Positions 1 through 11,560 of a DNA stretch of 64,000 nt are shown piece after piece; position 1 is the stretch's first letter, and each line of letters starts with the position of its first letter. This stretch comes from Phaeosaccion multiseriatum (Eukaryota; Ochrophyta, other classes): positions 372,001 through 436,000 of the forward strand of contig OZ218959.1 of NCBI GenBank assembly GCA_965112735.1, in the 5' to 3' direction. A program made the position numbers and the translations under genes. The notes beneath the pieces were generated by a model that had not been told where the DNA came from, made no database searches, and was given only the letters and a program-made list of their open reading frames with translations.

Positions 1-258
1 GCGTGGGCTGCTCGGCGAGGGGGTGCGAGAGTCGTCCGTGGGTCTCGATGGCGAAGGGTGGTGAGGCGGGCCAGCTCTCCGTCGTACGTATTGGCGTACT
101 GCCGCACCTTGCGGGTCTCGCTGGCTGCTGCTGCGGCGTGGGTTGGATCACGGGCGCCAGAGAGGGCGGTGTTGTGGAGGGGGGGGGGGGGGGGTGGGTC
201 CGACGCTGGTGGAGACGAAGTTCTTCTTGACCATGATGTCATCGATGAAGGAGAGCAT
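1..258 (-). CDS. Possible 5' exon of a gene leaving the window on the left
   Basis: On the minus strand an ATG at 258 opens '[18 protein letters not shown]'. This runs into a 14-base G/C homopolymer at about 181-194. In a different frame it continues as a plausible Ala- and Arg-rich coding stretch containing '[20 protein letters not shown]'. The frame change at the homopolymer could be a length error, an intron, or a sign that this is not coding. Downstream exons would lie outside the window. I do not recognise a family. Confidence 0.2.
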
Positions 259-261
259 GCC

Positions 262-380
262 GGGGTGGGTGGGTGGGTAGAGCGATGGGTGGGTGGACGG
301 GTGGGTGGGTGAATGGATGGAAGGCTGGGCTGGGTGGATGGATGGATGGAAGAAGGCTGGGTGGATGGATGGATGACTAG
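262..380. repeat. GGGTGGATGGATGG minisatellite
   Basis: Tandem, imperfect GGTG/GGAT tetranucleotide blocks lie upstream of the possible edge exon. Nothing coding is supported from here to 660, the stop of the next gene. The stretch 380-660 shows no recognisable element. Confidence 0.7.
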
Positions 381-659
381 GTGGGATGCCTTCCGTCCTT
401 TCGTTACGTGATAGACGTCTTCCTCGTCGTGTGCTCTGCCTCCTTCTTCCCCCCTGCTCCGTCCCATGCAACAGCACGTTGTTAAGCCTGCGCCTAGGGA
501 TGAGGTAGAGCCGCCGCCCCTCCCCAACCCTTGCCAGGTACTCTTGGGAGGGTGGTTGGGGCCCTCAGCAGAACATGTCACAAGATTTGTCCATACATTA
601 CATACACACAAGCACTCACTCCTTTTAGTGGCGCACAAATTAACTTACGTAACGATGTG

Positions 660-1651
660 TTAAACGAAGTCAATTCCCAGAGAGTGTCCCAGGGGGGTGC
701 GTCCCACCTCGGCCTGCCTGGGCCCCAGAGAAGAGCGCCTTCCCCTGAGCTTGTCCACAACGCCCTGAATTTTCCACATCTCGCTCTCCACCCTCCCCGC
801 TAGAGGGGGATGTGCATGGGGCGAGGAGGGGGAGGAGGAGGAGGAGGAGGAGGAGGAGGAGGAGGAGGGAGCGAGGTGTAGATGCTGGGTGGTCTTGGGA
901 CGTCCCTCCTTGCCATGTGCTTGGAGGAGCCGTACCAGGCCCACGAAGGTCTTGCCCCTCACGGCCTTGGATCGAGAGGAGGAGAGGAGGGAGGAAGGGA
1001 GGGGATTAGTGGAGGAAGCAGAGGAGGGAAACAGACAACAGCGGGGAGACGGAGAGTGTCCGAGGGGGTGCAGCCAGCACCACTACCGCTCACCTCCGAG
1101 GCAGTTACAAGCGCCCGCCTCCTCCTGCGCTCCTCGCTGTCCCTGCGCTGCTCCGGCGACGCGAAGGCCCATGTTCCGAAGTGCTGCGCCGCTCGCAAAT
1201 GCCTCCGTAGGCCCTCCGGAGGCCTCTGCACGGTGAAGCGCACCTCCCTCGTATCGGGGAGGATGGCGGTGCACAGGCCAGCAAAGGGCAGGAGGCGGAG
1301 GAGAGTGCGGTCGAGGAAGCGGGCGTTGATTCGTCCATCTCTGAAGGCAGTGAAGGTAGCCACCCCTTCCACCTCGCTGCGCTCCAGCACGTCTGCGTAG
1401 AGGGGTCTGTAGACCTGCTCCTGCCTCTGCCCCCGCCCTTGCCCCCTTCCTCTTGGGCTGCTTGGGGCTGGCAGAGGAGCGACTCTGACCCACTCAACGT
1501 ACTGCTCCCGGAAGGCCACAGCGTGGTGGGCAAGGTCCCACAGGGGGTAGTCCCTTTCCTCTTCGGCCCCTCCCGGTCCGCCTGTTCGTTTCCGATACGG
1601 TATGCGTGTCCCCTGCACCGCCCCCCGGTGGTACACTTTTTGCTCCAGGAC

Positions 1652-1684
<33 letters not shown>

Positions 1685-3376
1685 CTGCGGCTGCTCTGCT
1701 GTCACTGTCTCGGTTGAGGGAGGCACCGGCACGAGCCGCCTGTGTGTGAAGAAGTCCCCGCACAGGGTGAGAACAGAGGCGTCGTGGTGCACCTCCACCT
1801 CCACCTCCACCTCGCCTCGCTCGGGCGGTGCCGTCTCGATGACTCTGTACGTTGCCTCCTCTGTCCACTCCACAGACACCGGCATGGTGATGCAGAAGCG
1901 CTGCTGCTCGCTACCCTTGCTGCTGCTACTCAATGAAGGGCAGCTCTCGTCGCTCGGACCAAGCCACTGCTCCGCCTCTGCCAGTGACAGCGACAGCACG
2001 TCATTCGGCGTGAGAGGCGTGTGGGCTGCCGCCCTCGTGCTCGCACTCCCGTCACTGATATCACTGACGGTCGCCCATTCGTAGTCCTCTCCAGCCGCCA
2101 CTGCCTGTGGCAGAGCGGTCGTGACCACCGCGAGGTCTTGACAGCCCACCCCCGCCTTCCCTGCCTCCCCTGCCTCCCCTGCCCAGTCTGCCTGTTGGCA
2201 GTCACGCCGCTTCTTTCTCAATGCGCAGAGAGCCATTCGAACAGGCTCTCTCCAGCAGGCGGGCAGCGTGCGAAGTGAATGCTTCTGCTGCACCCACACC
2301 CACATGAAGTGCGCTGTAGAGGCATCATCATCAGCAGCAGCAGCAGCAGCACCACCACCACCACTACCACTACCAGCAGCAGCAGAGGTGGAGAGATTCC
2401 TCTTCCTCCTCCGCCCCACTGCCCTCTGCCCCCCCGCGCCGACGTTGATTGCTCCTTCTTGGCCCTCTTGGTCTCCCCCCCAAAGTTTCCGCTGGTGCCT
2501 TTCGTCCTTAACCCCCCACGGTGAGCCTCCATACCCCACCGAGAAGCCTCCAAAGAGAGCAGGAGTGGTAGCCGCAAAGTCCACCTCCTCCTCTTCCTCC
2601 TCCTCCCTCATGGTGCTGCTGCCGTCCCCGCCCTCGCGAGCGGGCAGCCTCGTCTGACTCACGAAGCGTACCGTGACCGAGGCTGCCATCTCGCCCACCG
2701 TGACACTGGCATTGCCGCTCAAACTGTGCAGCGATACTGCCTCAAGCCCGATGCCGGCCCTTGTGCGAAACACTACCTTGGAAGCGTGCGAATCGAAACC
2801 TTCCCCACGCTGCTGCTGAGCAGAGGCAGCCGTGTGCCTTCTTGGCAAGCGCCACTGGGCAAAGCGGGTGTCACAGGGATAGGTGGACCCTGCCGATTCT
2901 TCTCCCTCAGACCCGTTGGCTGCCAGCAAAGCGGCCGGCGAGAAGTCTCCGGTTCGAAACGCCGTCCCTCCCTCTACACGACGTGTCTGAAGGTGGTAGT
3001 AGAAGCAAGGATTGCTGCTGTAGTGGTTTCTAAATTGCAAAGCCACAGCCAGGAGAGGCCGCAGGGGAGCGAGAGCGCACTCAGACAAGCTGCGGCGGCA
3101 CTGCCCACTACTGGAGATGTGTGTGAAGCACGTGCCTGTAGCTTCAAGCACGATCGCCTCCGTCTGCCCCAGCCGCCGCTGCCCCTGACCCTGGTGCTTT
3201 CTACCCCCCTCTTCACATTTAAAGCACGCGATGACGGCACCCGAGGCGAGTCTCACAAGTCTCTTACAAGTCTCCTCCCTCCCTCTCCGCTCCTCCTCAT
3301 TGTAGTCGCTGCTGCTGCTGCTGCTGCTGCTCATACTGCCGCTGCTCCTGCTGCTGCTGCTGCTGCTCCAGTCCAT
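660..3376 (-). CDS. C5orf34-like protein (DUF4524/DUF4520 type), 2 exons
   Basis: Two exons, 3376-1094 and 965-660, join in phase 0 across a 128-nt GT-AG intron (GAG|GTGAGC to CCAAG|GCC) and give 862 residues. The start is the ATG of 'MDWSSSSSS'; no ATG lies further upstream in frame. Similarity to human C5orf34, from my memory of that protein, runs along the length: 'VALQFRN' near the N-terminus, 'MWVWVQQKHSL' in the middle, then 'DGRINARFLDRTLLRL' followed by 'AILPDTREVRFTVQRP', and a final 'SEMWKIQ'. These positions correspond to the N- and C-terminal C5orf34 domains. Poly-Ser, poly-Gln (about 1655-1685) and Gly-rich insertions make it longer than the animal protein. Exon 2 holds a Ser run coded by (TCC)n. 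The molecular role of the family is poorly known. The gene is divergent from the secreted-protein gene at 3996. Confidence 0.72.
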
Positions 3377-3548
3377 TGCAGCACATCCGAGTCGAAGAGA
3401 CGCACGCACAGTACGACGGCACGACGGCGGTTTGAAATAGACAGGCGCGCAGCCAGGAAATAAAATCCAGGCTTCGGTCAACAGGTTGTCGACGCTGCAT
3501 GGAGGTCGAAGTCAGGCGGACCGTGTAATGTGTAACGTTAGAAAATAT

Positions 3549-3960
3549 GAAAAACCCTTTTAAACCGCAAAATAAGACCCACAAGTGGATTTTAAGATTT
3601 TTGGGGCTGAATAAGGCTTGCTTCCGAGGATTAGTAGACGCTGCTCTCAAGGCACAGTGTAGTTTAGGGTGTTGTCTGTGCGGGTACGGGAGGTTAGCGG
3701 AATCCGTAAGGGGCTGGTGGGTCAAAAAGCGCCGCGAACGAAAAACCCTTTTTGAGGCCTCTAAGACCCACTAAAGTGGGCATTAGGAAACAGGTTTTTG
3801 GTCTACCATTGTTATACAGGAAGGAACCACAGCGCGCTGGGCGAGGCCAGAGTCCACTGTGCCCCCCTCTAACAGGACAGCGTAGTCTGGCCTCCAACAT
3901 CTCCCCCTTCATCTCGTGCTTGACCATTTCCCAAAAAAACGTTAGACCCACTCAAGTGGG
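3549..3960. repeat. Three CCCACT-N2-AGTGGG palindromes in a divergent promoter
   Basis: Between the divergent starts at 3376 and 3996 lie three short palindromes: ACCCACAAGTGGAT at 3577-3590, CCCACTAAAGTGGG at 3767-3780 and CCCACTCAAGTGGG at 3947-3960. Each follows AGA. The first two are also preceded by a shared AAAAACCCTTTT block (3549-3560 and 3741-3753), so the repeated unit is about 40 bp. They could be binding sites for a dimeric regulator or remnants of a small repeat. The function is unknown. Confidence 0.6.
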
Positions 3961-3995
3961 TTTTCGGGGTGGTTTAGGGATACACAAACAAGAGC

Positions 3996-4722
3996 ATGGC
4001 CACCAAACCAGGGATAGGGGTCGGGGGACTCTTTGCCATGCTTGGAAGCCTGGCATCAGCCCAGGCCACAGCTCCGACTCCCTCCACCTCCACCTTCAGC
4101 ACCTTCACTACTGCCTCCCCGAGCATGGAAAACTCCATCGGCACCACTGTTGAAGTGTACATTTACAATTTGGCCGAGAGTAGTGGTGATTCACTGTACA
4201 TCAAGGCATGGGAGTCGCCGGCCTATGGGGGGGGCATCACTGAGTATGGAGACTATCTCGAGGTTGGGGAGTACCTTCAGGTAAGAAGCCCATAAGGGCG
4301 AGGGGGACGCCGCGCCACTGCCATCTGGGGTGGGGGCACGGCGCCTCTGTATTCGTGCTTTTCTGCATGTGCCGATGGCACTCCATCATGCTGACGGCAA
4401 TCCCCGACTCGGCCGCCTCCTGCCTCCTGCCTCCTGCCTCCTCCCTCTCGGCGACAACAACACAAAGGTGTCCTTCTCAGATGCAGGCCTGCTGGACGGG
4501 CGCTTCTTTGTGAGTACAAACGCCAGCAGCGCATACCAAGAGGGCCCCTTCTTCGTGCTGGGCGCCGAGGCAGTCGACGAGTCCACCATGGAAACGCAGT
4601 TTAGCTTCGTGGACGAGAATGGGGGGGACACGGACTGCCGAGCTGCCTCGAGCTGGGACGGATCTCTCATGGACGACGGGCAGGTGCAGGGAACGGCGGT
4701 AATGACAGTGGAGTGCTCGTAA
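3996..4722 (+). CDS. Small secreted protein of unknown function, 2 exons
   Basis: Exon 1 (3996-4280) starts at the ATG of 'MATKPGIGVGGLFAML' and ends CAG|GTAAGA. Exon 2 (4468-4722) follows ACAAAG and ends at TAA; the join is in phase 0. The product is about 179 residues with a likely signal peptide cleaved after 'SLASAQA', a Thr/Ser/Pro-rich linker, then a compact domain with two late cysteines ('DTDCRAASSWDG', 'VMTVECS'). No family is recognised. It could be an extracellular or lumenal protein. An alternative acceptor 12 nt downstream (TTCTCAG) would also stay in frame, so the exact exon 2 start is not certain. Confidence 0.6.
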
Positions 4723-5258
4723 CAGCGTATGCATACCTGGTAGGCAGGAGGGAAAGGAGGGGCGATACGATGGATGCAATTGGCGACGACGAGGAGAGGA
4801 GGGGCGCCCTGGGGGAGCAGCAAGATCAAGCGGCCCTTCTATCTCATTCTCTTACCCCCACATAGAGAGTATATATATTATCTATATAATATGTATATGT
4901 ATGTATAGATTGAGTAAAGTGCCCTCCCTGCTTCAGCCCGTGCCGTAGACAGACACGCAAGCAAGCCTCACGCGGTTTTACTTGTCCTCGTTTCTCTCTA
5001 CCTCCTTGTTCCTCGGAGTGTATCTACATACAGCTATGGATAAGAGGAGTACCTTTCCTGCCTTGGCCCCTGAGGCAGAAAAGGCACGCAAGCCTCACGC
5101 GGTTCTACTCATGTAGAAAAACGCGGGCAGCGCCTACAGCGAGCCGAGCGGCCGGGAAGCCTCCAATGTCTACCCTCCTCTCGCGCCGCAGGGAGTGCGG
5201 CTGTTCTATTTAGTACCCTTCCCCGTCCCTGGTGCTATTCTCCTTCCTGCCAAGCGCT
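4723..5258. repeat. Intergenic, with a diverged direct duplication
   Basis: This is the convergent gap between the secreted-protein gene and the symporter gene. It holds an AT-rich TATATA stretch (4865-4900). Two related segments (about 4912-4991 and 5047-5117) share GCAAGCCTCACGCGGTT followed by T-rich sequence and look like an old tandem duplication of about 130 bp. No coding signal is seen. Confidence 0.5.
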
Positions 5259-8200
5259 TCAGAGAGCGAAGGTCTGGTCGGAGCGTTTCATGTAACGCCT
5301 CTCCTCTTCGTTGTACGCAAGGTCTTCGAAGATATCCTTGTCCTCCTCTTCCTCTTCCTCCTCCTCGTCCTCGTCATCATCGTCCTCCTCGTCGTCCTTG
5401 GTCTCTTCCTCGTCATCTTCGGATTCGGAGTCCTCCTCCTCCTCCTCCTCCTCCTCCTCAGACTCCTCAGACTCCTCCTCCTCAGACTCCTCCTCCTCAG
5501 ACCCCTCCTCCGATTCCCCGTCCTCCGCAGAGGTGGTAAGGCTCGCACCCCTCTTCTGTCGTTGAGCGCTAGCAGAAGACACAGCCACACTGCTGTCATC
5601 CTCCTCTTCCTCGTCATCGTCATGACCTCCCCTCGCCCCCAGCTGATGCGCCCGCAGGGCGGCCTTCGGAGAGCTCAGGAGCGAGTCCCGCGAGTCCGGC
5701 ACGCCGTTATCGAGGGGATACACGGCGTCAGCGCCCGCTCTGCTGCTGGCGAAGAGAGGGAGGTCTACCCCGCTGTTCTTCCAGCGCCTCTCCTCGTCCG
5801 ACGGCAGGCCCTCGCCCTGTCTGTTCTCGTACGAGAAGATGACGAAGGCCGCCCACACGCACACAAAAGCGATGACGTTCCAGCCCAAGAGATTGGCGTA
5901 GCTGCCGGGCCCCATGGCGAGCGCCGACAGGTCCACTCGGCCGGGGTAAGAGTTGCCCACCGTGTATGCGATGCCCATGCACGCGCCGATCCAAAAGGGG
6001 ATGTGGAAGCCTGCAGGACGTCGGGGTGAGCACGGGTCGGGTCAGTCGGTCAGTCAGTCAGTCGGTCAGTCGGTCAGTCGAACTAGGCTAGACTAGACCA
6101 GGGTGGCTGCAGAGAAAAGAGAAGGAGGTGGTGCTCACAGACACATGACACATGGCAGACCACAGATGCCCGCCCGCTAGGCAACTTGGTGATACGGTAC
6201 ACGGTACTCACAGAGCGGTCTGTAGCCCTGGAGGAACTCGAGCCCAATGATCGGCGGGCCCAGGCCCAGCACGACAGTCCCGCTCACGGTTGTGGCGTTG
6301 AGCTCCGTCTGCTCGGACAGGAGCGTCAGAGTGCCCACCACAGCCACGAACACCATCATCACCCGGCCGGAAGAGATGTCCTTCGTCTCGGCCTGGCTGA
6401 GCGCCCGAGGCCTGCCCGTCGTGATGAAGCCCATGAGCTCGGGCCCCATTAGTTTGGACACGGAGACGAAGGTAGAGTCTAGGGTGGAGATGGAGGAGGT
6501 GATGAAGACGGCGTTGACCACGGAGAAGAAGGCGGTCCCTACGGTGCGAGCCACGTCGGCGGGTGTGCCTGCGCTCACGGCGGCGGAGTGCATTGCGTCG
6601 GTGTCGAGGGTGGCCAGCATGTTGCCATATACGCCCTACGGTAGAGCAGAGTAGAGCAGTTGGTGATACAGAGCAGAGCCGAGAGGACCAGGGAGGGGGT
6701 GTGATGTGTGAATGGGATCCTCGAAGACAAAACACCACGTCCCACTTCACATGGAAGGTAGGAGGAGGAGGAGGAGGAGGAGGAGGAGGAGGAGGAGGAG
6801 GTCATCGTCCTCTCTCTGGGTCTTGCTTGCCCTTCACTTACCAGCAGCGAGAAGAGCATGATGAACACACCCGCCAACGCCCCGCCCAGCATGAAGGCCT
6901 TGACCTGCCATCCAGAGCCATCCAGAGCCATCCATCAGACAGTCAGACAGAATTGAGAGACAGACACACGTGAGAACTGGGGGGGCAGGGGGGGGCTTCT
7001 TCATGTCCTTGTTCTTGTTGTTCTTCTTCTTTCACTCCCGACAAGAGGTAGCACAGCACGCACCATTTTCTTGGGCTCGATGAGGAAGGCCCGGTCGGTG
7101 AGCACGGGGTCCATAAAGCCGTAGGACAGACTCCCCTGCATGCATGACACGATGAGAAGGTCGAGCCCTCCCTCAAGAGACCAGCGCTTGCGACTCGGCA
7201 CGGGGTTCCACGACCACAGAGAGCACTCCCCCTCGTGTGCGGTGCCGCGGCAGTCCAGGCTATCGGCCTTGTCTCCCACAAAGTACAAGATGACTGTGAG
7301 CAGACCCACCGCCAGGACGGCCTGGAGGGCGTCGGACGTCTGGGGGGAGGGGAGGATGGCAGTGGATGGACGGGAGGGGGGTGGCAGGGTATGGACGGGA
7401 GAGGAGTGGAATACAAGTGAGGGTGACGGCACGACAGAGGGCCTTCTCAGAAAGGACACCCTTTTGCTGCTCATTTGGGGCCGGCCGCTTTCGCTTCCCC
7501 CCCCCCCCCACCTTTCTGTAACCGTCTTTCCCTCTCTCACTCTTCTCAAGCCTCCCCCATATGCCTCTAGCATCCTCTGCCTCACCAGTGAGCTGCGCAT
7601 GCCCCCCGCCATAACGTACACCAGGGGAATTGCCGTTGAGAGGATCGCGGCCGCCCACCAACCCGTCGACTGAGGGAGGGAGGGACGAAGACATGGAGGC
7701 AGGGAGAGTGAGTCAAATGTCCGTCAGCCAGTGTCCTGTGCATCAGCCGTTCCGCCCCACGCACCTTTACCTCCCCGTAGAAGGAAGCCACCACCAGAGA
7801 GTTGCTCCACACCTGCGGCGACAAAAGGGGAGGACGGGGAGGGTCATACACAGTCGGTGTCAAGAGGCAGGCCCGACACGTAGGCCCTGTCAGAGATGGG
7901 CAACCGTTCATCTGGGCAATCGAGGGCACCCACGCGGCAGGGCTGGCAAGGTGGGTGGGGTCGTACCTCTTGGTAGAGCCTGAAGAGCAGCAAGAGATGC
8001 ACAAGGAGAGAGCGGTGGGGTGTGAGTAGGAGATGGGAGGAGGAGGGGACGGGTGGTCTTGGGGTGGTCTTCAACTGCCTGCCAGGGCCGAGTCTGGAGG
8101 CGCAAAGCATGCATCAATCTCACCTGTAGAGCACGGTAAGACCGAACACAACACAGGCCGAGCTTCCGTAGCGGTAGTTGACGGCTTCCGGCAGAGACAC

Positions 8201-8980
8201 GAAACCCTTGAGGCGGAGCCTACACACGACTATCGCCACGGAGGCGAAAGAGAGGTACCAACCGGCGTAGGCAACCCCTCCGATGATGCCAAAGCGGGCT
8301 CCGAGCTGTGTAGACGCGCGCACGAGAGAGAGGATAGGGGTAAGGGAAGAGCAAAAAGAGGGGTAAAACAGAGAGCGGTGCGGTGTGAGTAGGATGTGGG
8401 AGGAGAGGGGGGAGGGAAAGTGAAGGAAAAGAGGGGGAAGCAGAGCAGTCTCCCACACAATATATACCTTGGCGGAATTCTGAATACTCTTGGCAAAGAT
8501 CCAGCTGATGAAGGTGGAGCTTGTGAGCAAGAGGAAGGAGTTGTTGCTTTCATCCTTCTCAGTCAAGTCCCCCTTGAAGAAGGTTGCGGCCGTGGTGGCG
8601 ATCGGGCTGAGGCCGATCGTGATGGCTCCGTATATAGCCAGCCACTGCCATTGCAAGTCCTAGGGAGATGAAGCAGGGCGCAGCAAACGTGAGTGAGTGC
8701 CACTGGTAAATTCGGTGAGAGGGTGGGTCTGTGAGGACAGGACGAGAAGGTGGGGGCATCGCCTTACCAGATCAAAATACCACATGAAGATCTCAGCTAC
8801 GGCGAATAAAACCAGCGTGCACAGGAGCCAAGAGTTCCACACGCGCTTCTTCAAGCCCTTAACCCAGGAAGACCCGCCATCGCTCTCCTGGCCACTGGGG
8901 CTCGCGAAACTCAAGCTGTCCTGACTCGATCCCAGATCAAAAACTGTCGCGGGCGGAGCATGCACAGGCGTTCGGCTCAT
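5259..8980 (-). CDS. Sodium:solute symporter family protein with acidic C-terminal tail, 10 exons
   Basis: Exons: 8980-8768, 8659-8468, 8305-8124, 7979-7967, 7812-7771, 7669-7586, 7339-7064, 6904-6842, 6635-6212, 6010-5259. All phases close, giving 746 residues. Exon 4 is 13 nt and restores 'RLYQEVWSNS'. The order of hydrophobic segments and the motifs 'AYAGWYLSFASV', 'STGWWAAAILSTAIPLVYVM', 'GGMRSSLTSDALQAV' and 'SSISTLDSTFVSVSKL' are those of the SSS/SLC5-type fold (established family features). The cytosolic N-terminus is Ser/Asp-rich. The last 130 residues form a very acidic Glu/Asp tail with short basic blocks. The substrate cannot be told from sequence; the family carries sugars, urea, carboxylates and ions with Na+. 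A CAGT-rich repeat sits in the last intron and (GGA)n in the intron before exon 9. Confidence 0.85.
6774..6800. repeat. (GGA)n microsatellite in symporter intron
   Basis: Pure GGA repeats lie inside the intron between exons 8 and 9 of the symporter gene, on the minus strand close to the donor at 6841. It is non-coding. Confidence 0.8.
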
Positions 8981-9133
8981 CTTCCTTGCCTGCTCTTTAA
9001 AAATAAAGAACTCCCCTTCCTTGTCTCTTGTTTGGTTGTTCCTTTGCACGCTGTGGTGTGCAAAGAAGATCCGGCCATCAAATTCAAATCGGCCCCTCGC
9101 GCACCCCCGGGCTCAAATCGTAAACGAACGTTT

Positions 9134-9253
9134 CGGCCCCCTGACATGCTTCTGAGGCGACCCTGCTTCCTGCTTCTGGGGAAAGCCATGCAATAAGGCA
9201 ATGGTTGCTTCCTGCTTCTGGGCTGGCCTGTCTCAGAACCATGTCAGGGGCTG
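9134..9253. repeat. Inverted-repeat element 1 (CCCCTGACATG termini)
   Basis: The left end CCCCCTGACATG and right end CATGTCAGGGGC are inverted copies about 120 bp apart. The inside contains a duplicated GCTTCCTGCTTCTGGG. It lies upstream of the symporter start and downstream of the first bestrophin. It resembles a short non-autonomous foldback element of the same family as 9453-9612 and 16425-16491. No coding capacity and no target duplication were established. Confidence 0.5.
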
Positions 9254-9452
9254 AAAGTTTGAAAGTTTACTCACCCTCGTTCACACACGAATACATGTGA
9301 ACAACCAACAGTTACCGGTACTAAGCGATTAAGCTTCACCGCAACATGACAGCACGCGCCCAACCAGCCCCTCGGCCTTTCGCCCTCATTCGGCCATAAC
9401 CCCCGACCCCACCCAGCCTGATTGCCTCATCGCCAGAGCCCCGTGCCATCAC

Positions 9453-9612
9453 TCGACCCCTGACGTGCTCCCTACTACCTGCTACCGGCCGACCGGCCGG
9501 CCGGCCAACCATCAGCTGCCACCGCCGGTGTGAGCTGGCTGCTACCTGCTGCCTGCTACCGCGGCGTGCTATCTGCTACCGAGAATCGCTCGGTAGCAGG
9601 TCAGGGGTCGAC
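9453..9612. repeat. Inverted-repeat element 2 (TCGACCCCTGAC termini)
   Basis: TCGACCCCTGAC at 9453 is matched by GTCAGGGGTCGA ending near 9612, a 12-base perfect terminal inversion enclosing about 160 bp. Inside are GC-rich blocks: CCGGCCGACCGGCCGG and a second hairpin, CTACCGAGAATCGCTCGGTAG. AT-rich sequence follows at 9660-9715. The remainder of 8981-9901 shows no gene. Confidence 0.55.
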
Positions 9613-9901
9613 AATTACCACCCAACAAGAGAGCCGAGCTCGCGGCAACTCCTGTGGAACTTTATTTTTTATTTATTTAGTTTTTTATTTTAAAAATAAC
9701 TAATCGTATGTAAAAATGTGAATGGCACAGCGCTCTTGGTCGCTGTCCGTGGGGCTGGACCAGCACTGCAGTCCCGCTTGACCGCTTGTTTCACATCCGG
9801 TGCGTCCCACCACTCTATGCTCTATGCTTGCTTGGGCCTCCTCCGCGGCTCTAAACCTCCCCTCTCGACATGATCCATCGTCCTCTTCAATAGCAATTCA
9901 C

Positions 9902-11560
9902 TCACTCCCCCTTCTCCCCCTTCGCCCAGAACCTCTTCTTCTCGGTGGCGCCTTGGTCAAACGTCATATGCTCGGGCTTGGGCTTCTTGAGCTTCATACC
10001 GTTGTCTCCTGGCTCGAACGTCACAATCTGGGGGCACATGGGCAGGCACGTAGGGCAAGCAAGGGAGAGTTAAGGATGGTGCACGTACGTGTAAGTTGCA
10101 TCACTCTCTCGCCCACTCCCTCACTCCCACTCTCTCCGTCCTTCACCCACTCCCTCACTTAAATCCCTCACTCAGTCACTCCCTCCTCGTACTCCTCACC
10201 TCCGTGCACCAGTTGTAAATCTTGTCGCAAAAGGCCTGCATGGGGAGGATGGTGAAGGGCTCCTCCAGTTGCGTGGCCAGCTCCTCAATTCCGAACAAGA
10301 AGACTGAAATGACGGCCGTGGCGGGGATCATGGCAATGTGGTTCCAGCTGTTGCCGAAAGGCTCGTAGAGAGCAAAGGGCACGAGGAGCAGCCAGGCCGT
10401 CAAGAAGCGTGCCGTGTGGCGCGAGTAGAAGAGAGGCACGGGGCTCGTCAAGAGACGCTCGGAACTGCCCAAGTTGTCTTCGAAGATGGTGGCAGCCCTG
10501 TGGACTTCGTTCTTTCGCATGAAATGCATGGGAAGGTTCTCAATGGCCACGGACAAGTCCTGCAGGGCCCTGTTGGGTCGGTGGGCAGCGCGAACAATGG
10601 ACTCAGCCTGCCCTTCCGGCAGCTTCTGGTAAAGCTCTCTCTTGAAATCGTTTTCGTCCTCGTCCTCGGGGCTCAAGTGGCGCTTCATGCATCGCACAAA
10701 GGCCCAGGTGCAGAGCGCGAGGGTCCTCAGGTCCTCCTCGCGCTCCTCGGGGGATACACTGGAACGGTCGTACATGGCGTTTCCCAGACGGACGAGGTCA
10801 CGCGTGTGGTTGATATTCATTCCCCAGTTCTTTCGGGCCTCGTCCCAACGCTGGTACGACGTGTTGGTGCGGAACACTGTTGTGGAGAGGACAGAAGAAT
10901 GGTGAGTGGTACAGGGGAAAAAAGACGTGAAGCTCTCTCTCCCCTGATACACATACAAGGACCAAAACAGGTACATTGGTGTATGCACAAGGAACAATGC
11001 CGGAAGACGGTACAGAGGACAGAAAATAAGTACCGAGCAAAAATTGATGATGCGCACATACCGAGAAGAAGGCCCAGCGAAGGACTACTGAGAGTAAATG
11101 GGGCCAAAGGCAGCCCCAACAGAGAGGTCGAGAAGAGCGCCGTGTGCTTGACTCCTTCAAAGTCTACGAGTCCCCCCGCCAATCCGTTGAAGAGGCACAC
11201 GGCCGTCGCGACGGCCGTCGTCGTCGCCACTTCCCTACCAATATTCTTGTAGATTCCGGAGGTCAACATGCTGGAAAAGTAGTACTGGAACCGCTCGGGA
11301 GAGCGGTGCTTCCTCCAGTCATCGTGCGAGTACACAGTGCGTCGGTACTTGCGAGACTCCTCGCCGTACTGAATGTCTTTGATGGGCGGCATGACAGGGG
11401 GTGCGATTTTGGTGTTGCCCTGCAGCGCGGTTCCTGACCGCGAGAGCACAGAACCGGTCGCCTTCCCGACCCGTGTCAGCGAGGGCTGGGGCACAAAGGC
11501 GGAGCAGCCCCCTGCCAGGGTGGCTAGGCACACAGCCACTGCAGCGCTCCGCATCAGCAT
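9902..11560 (-). CDS. Plastid-targeted bestrophin-like anion channel, copy A, 3 exons
   Basis: Exons 11560-11062, 10876-10200 and 10027-9902 join in consistent phases to give 433 residues. The N-terminus 'MLMRSAAVAVCLATLAGG' followed by 'CSAFVPQP' is a signal peptide with Phe at the cleavage point, as in complex red plastids (established targeting rule). The mature part has bestrophin/UPF0187 features: 'LLVFRTNTSYQRWDEARKNW' after the second hydrophobic segment, and 'FGIEELATQLEEPF' near the end of the membrane domain. Unlike copies B and C it has an intron between 'WCTE' and 'IVTF', and its tail is short and Lys-rich (ends 'FWAKGEKGE'). The first intron is at the same position in all three copies. 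Likely role (inference): chloride or bicarbonate flux across a plastid membrane. Confidence 0.85.

Noticed and set aside
2940-2965. GGTTCGAAAC resembling a tRNA B box
   Set aside because: It lies within the coding exon of the C5orf34-like gene with no matching A box or acceptor stem. No tRNA or rRNA gene could be supported anywhere in the window.
5232-6029. Long open frame on the plus strand opposite the symporter tail
   Set aside because: It is the complement of the Glu/Asp-rich tail and gives Leu/Ser/Arg runs. The minus-strand gene has consistent splicing and family motifs.
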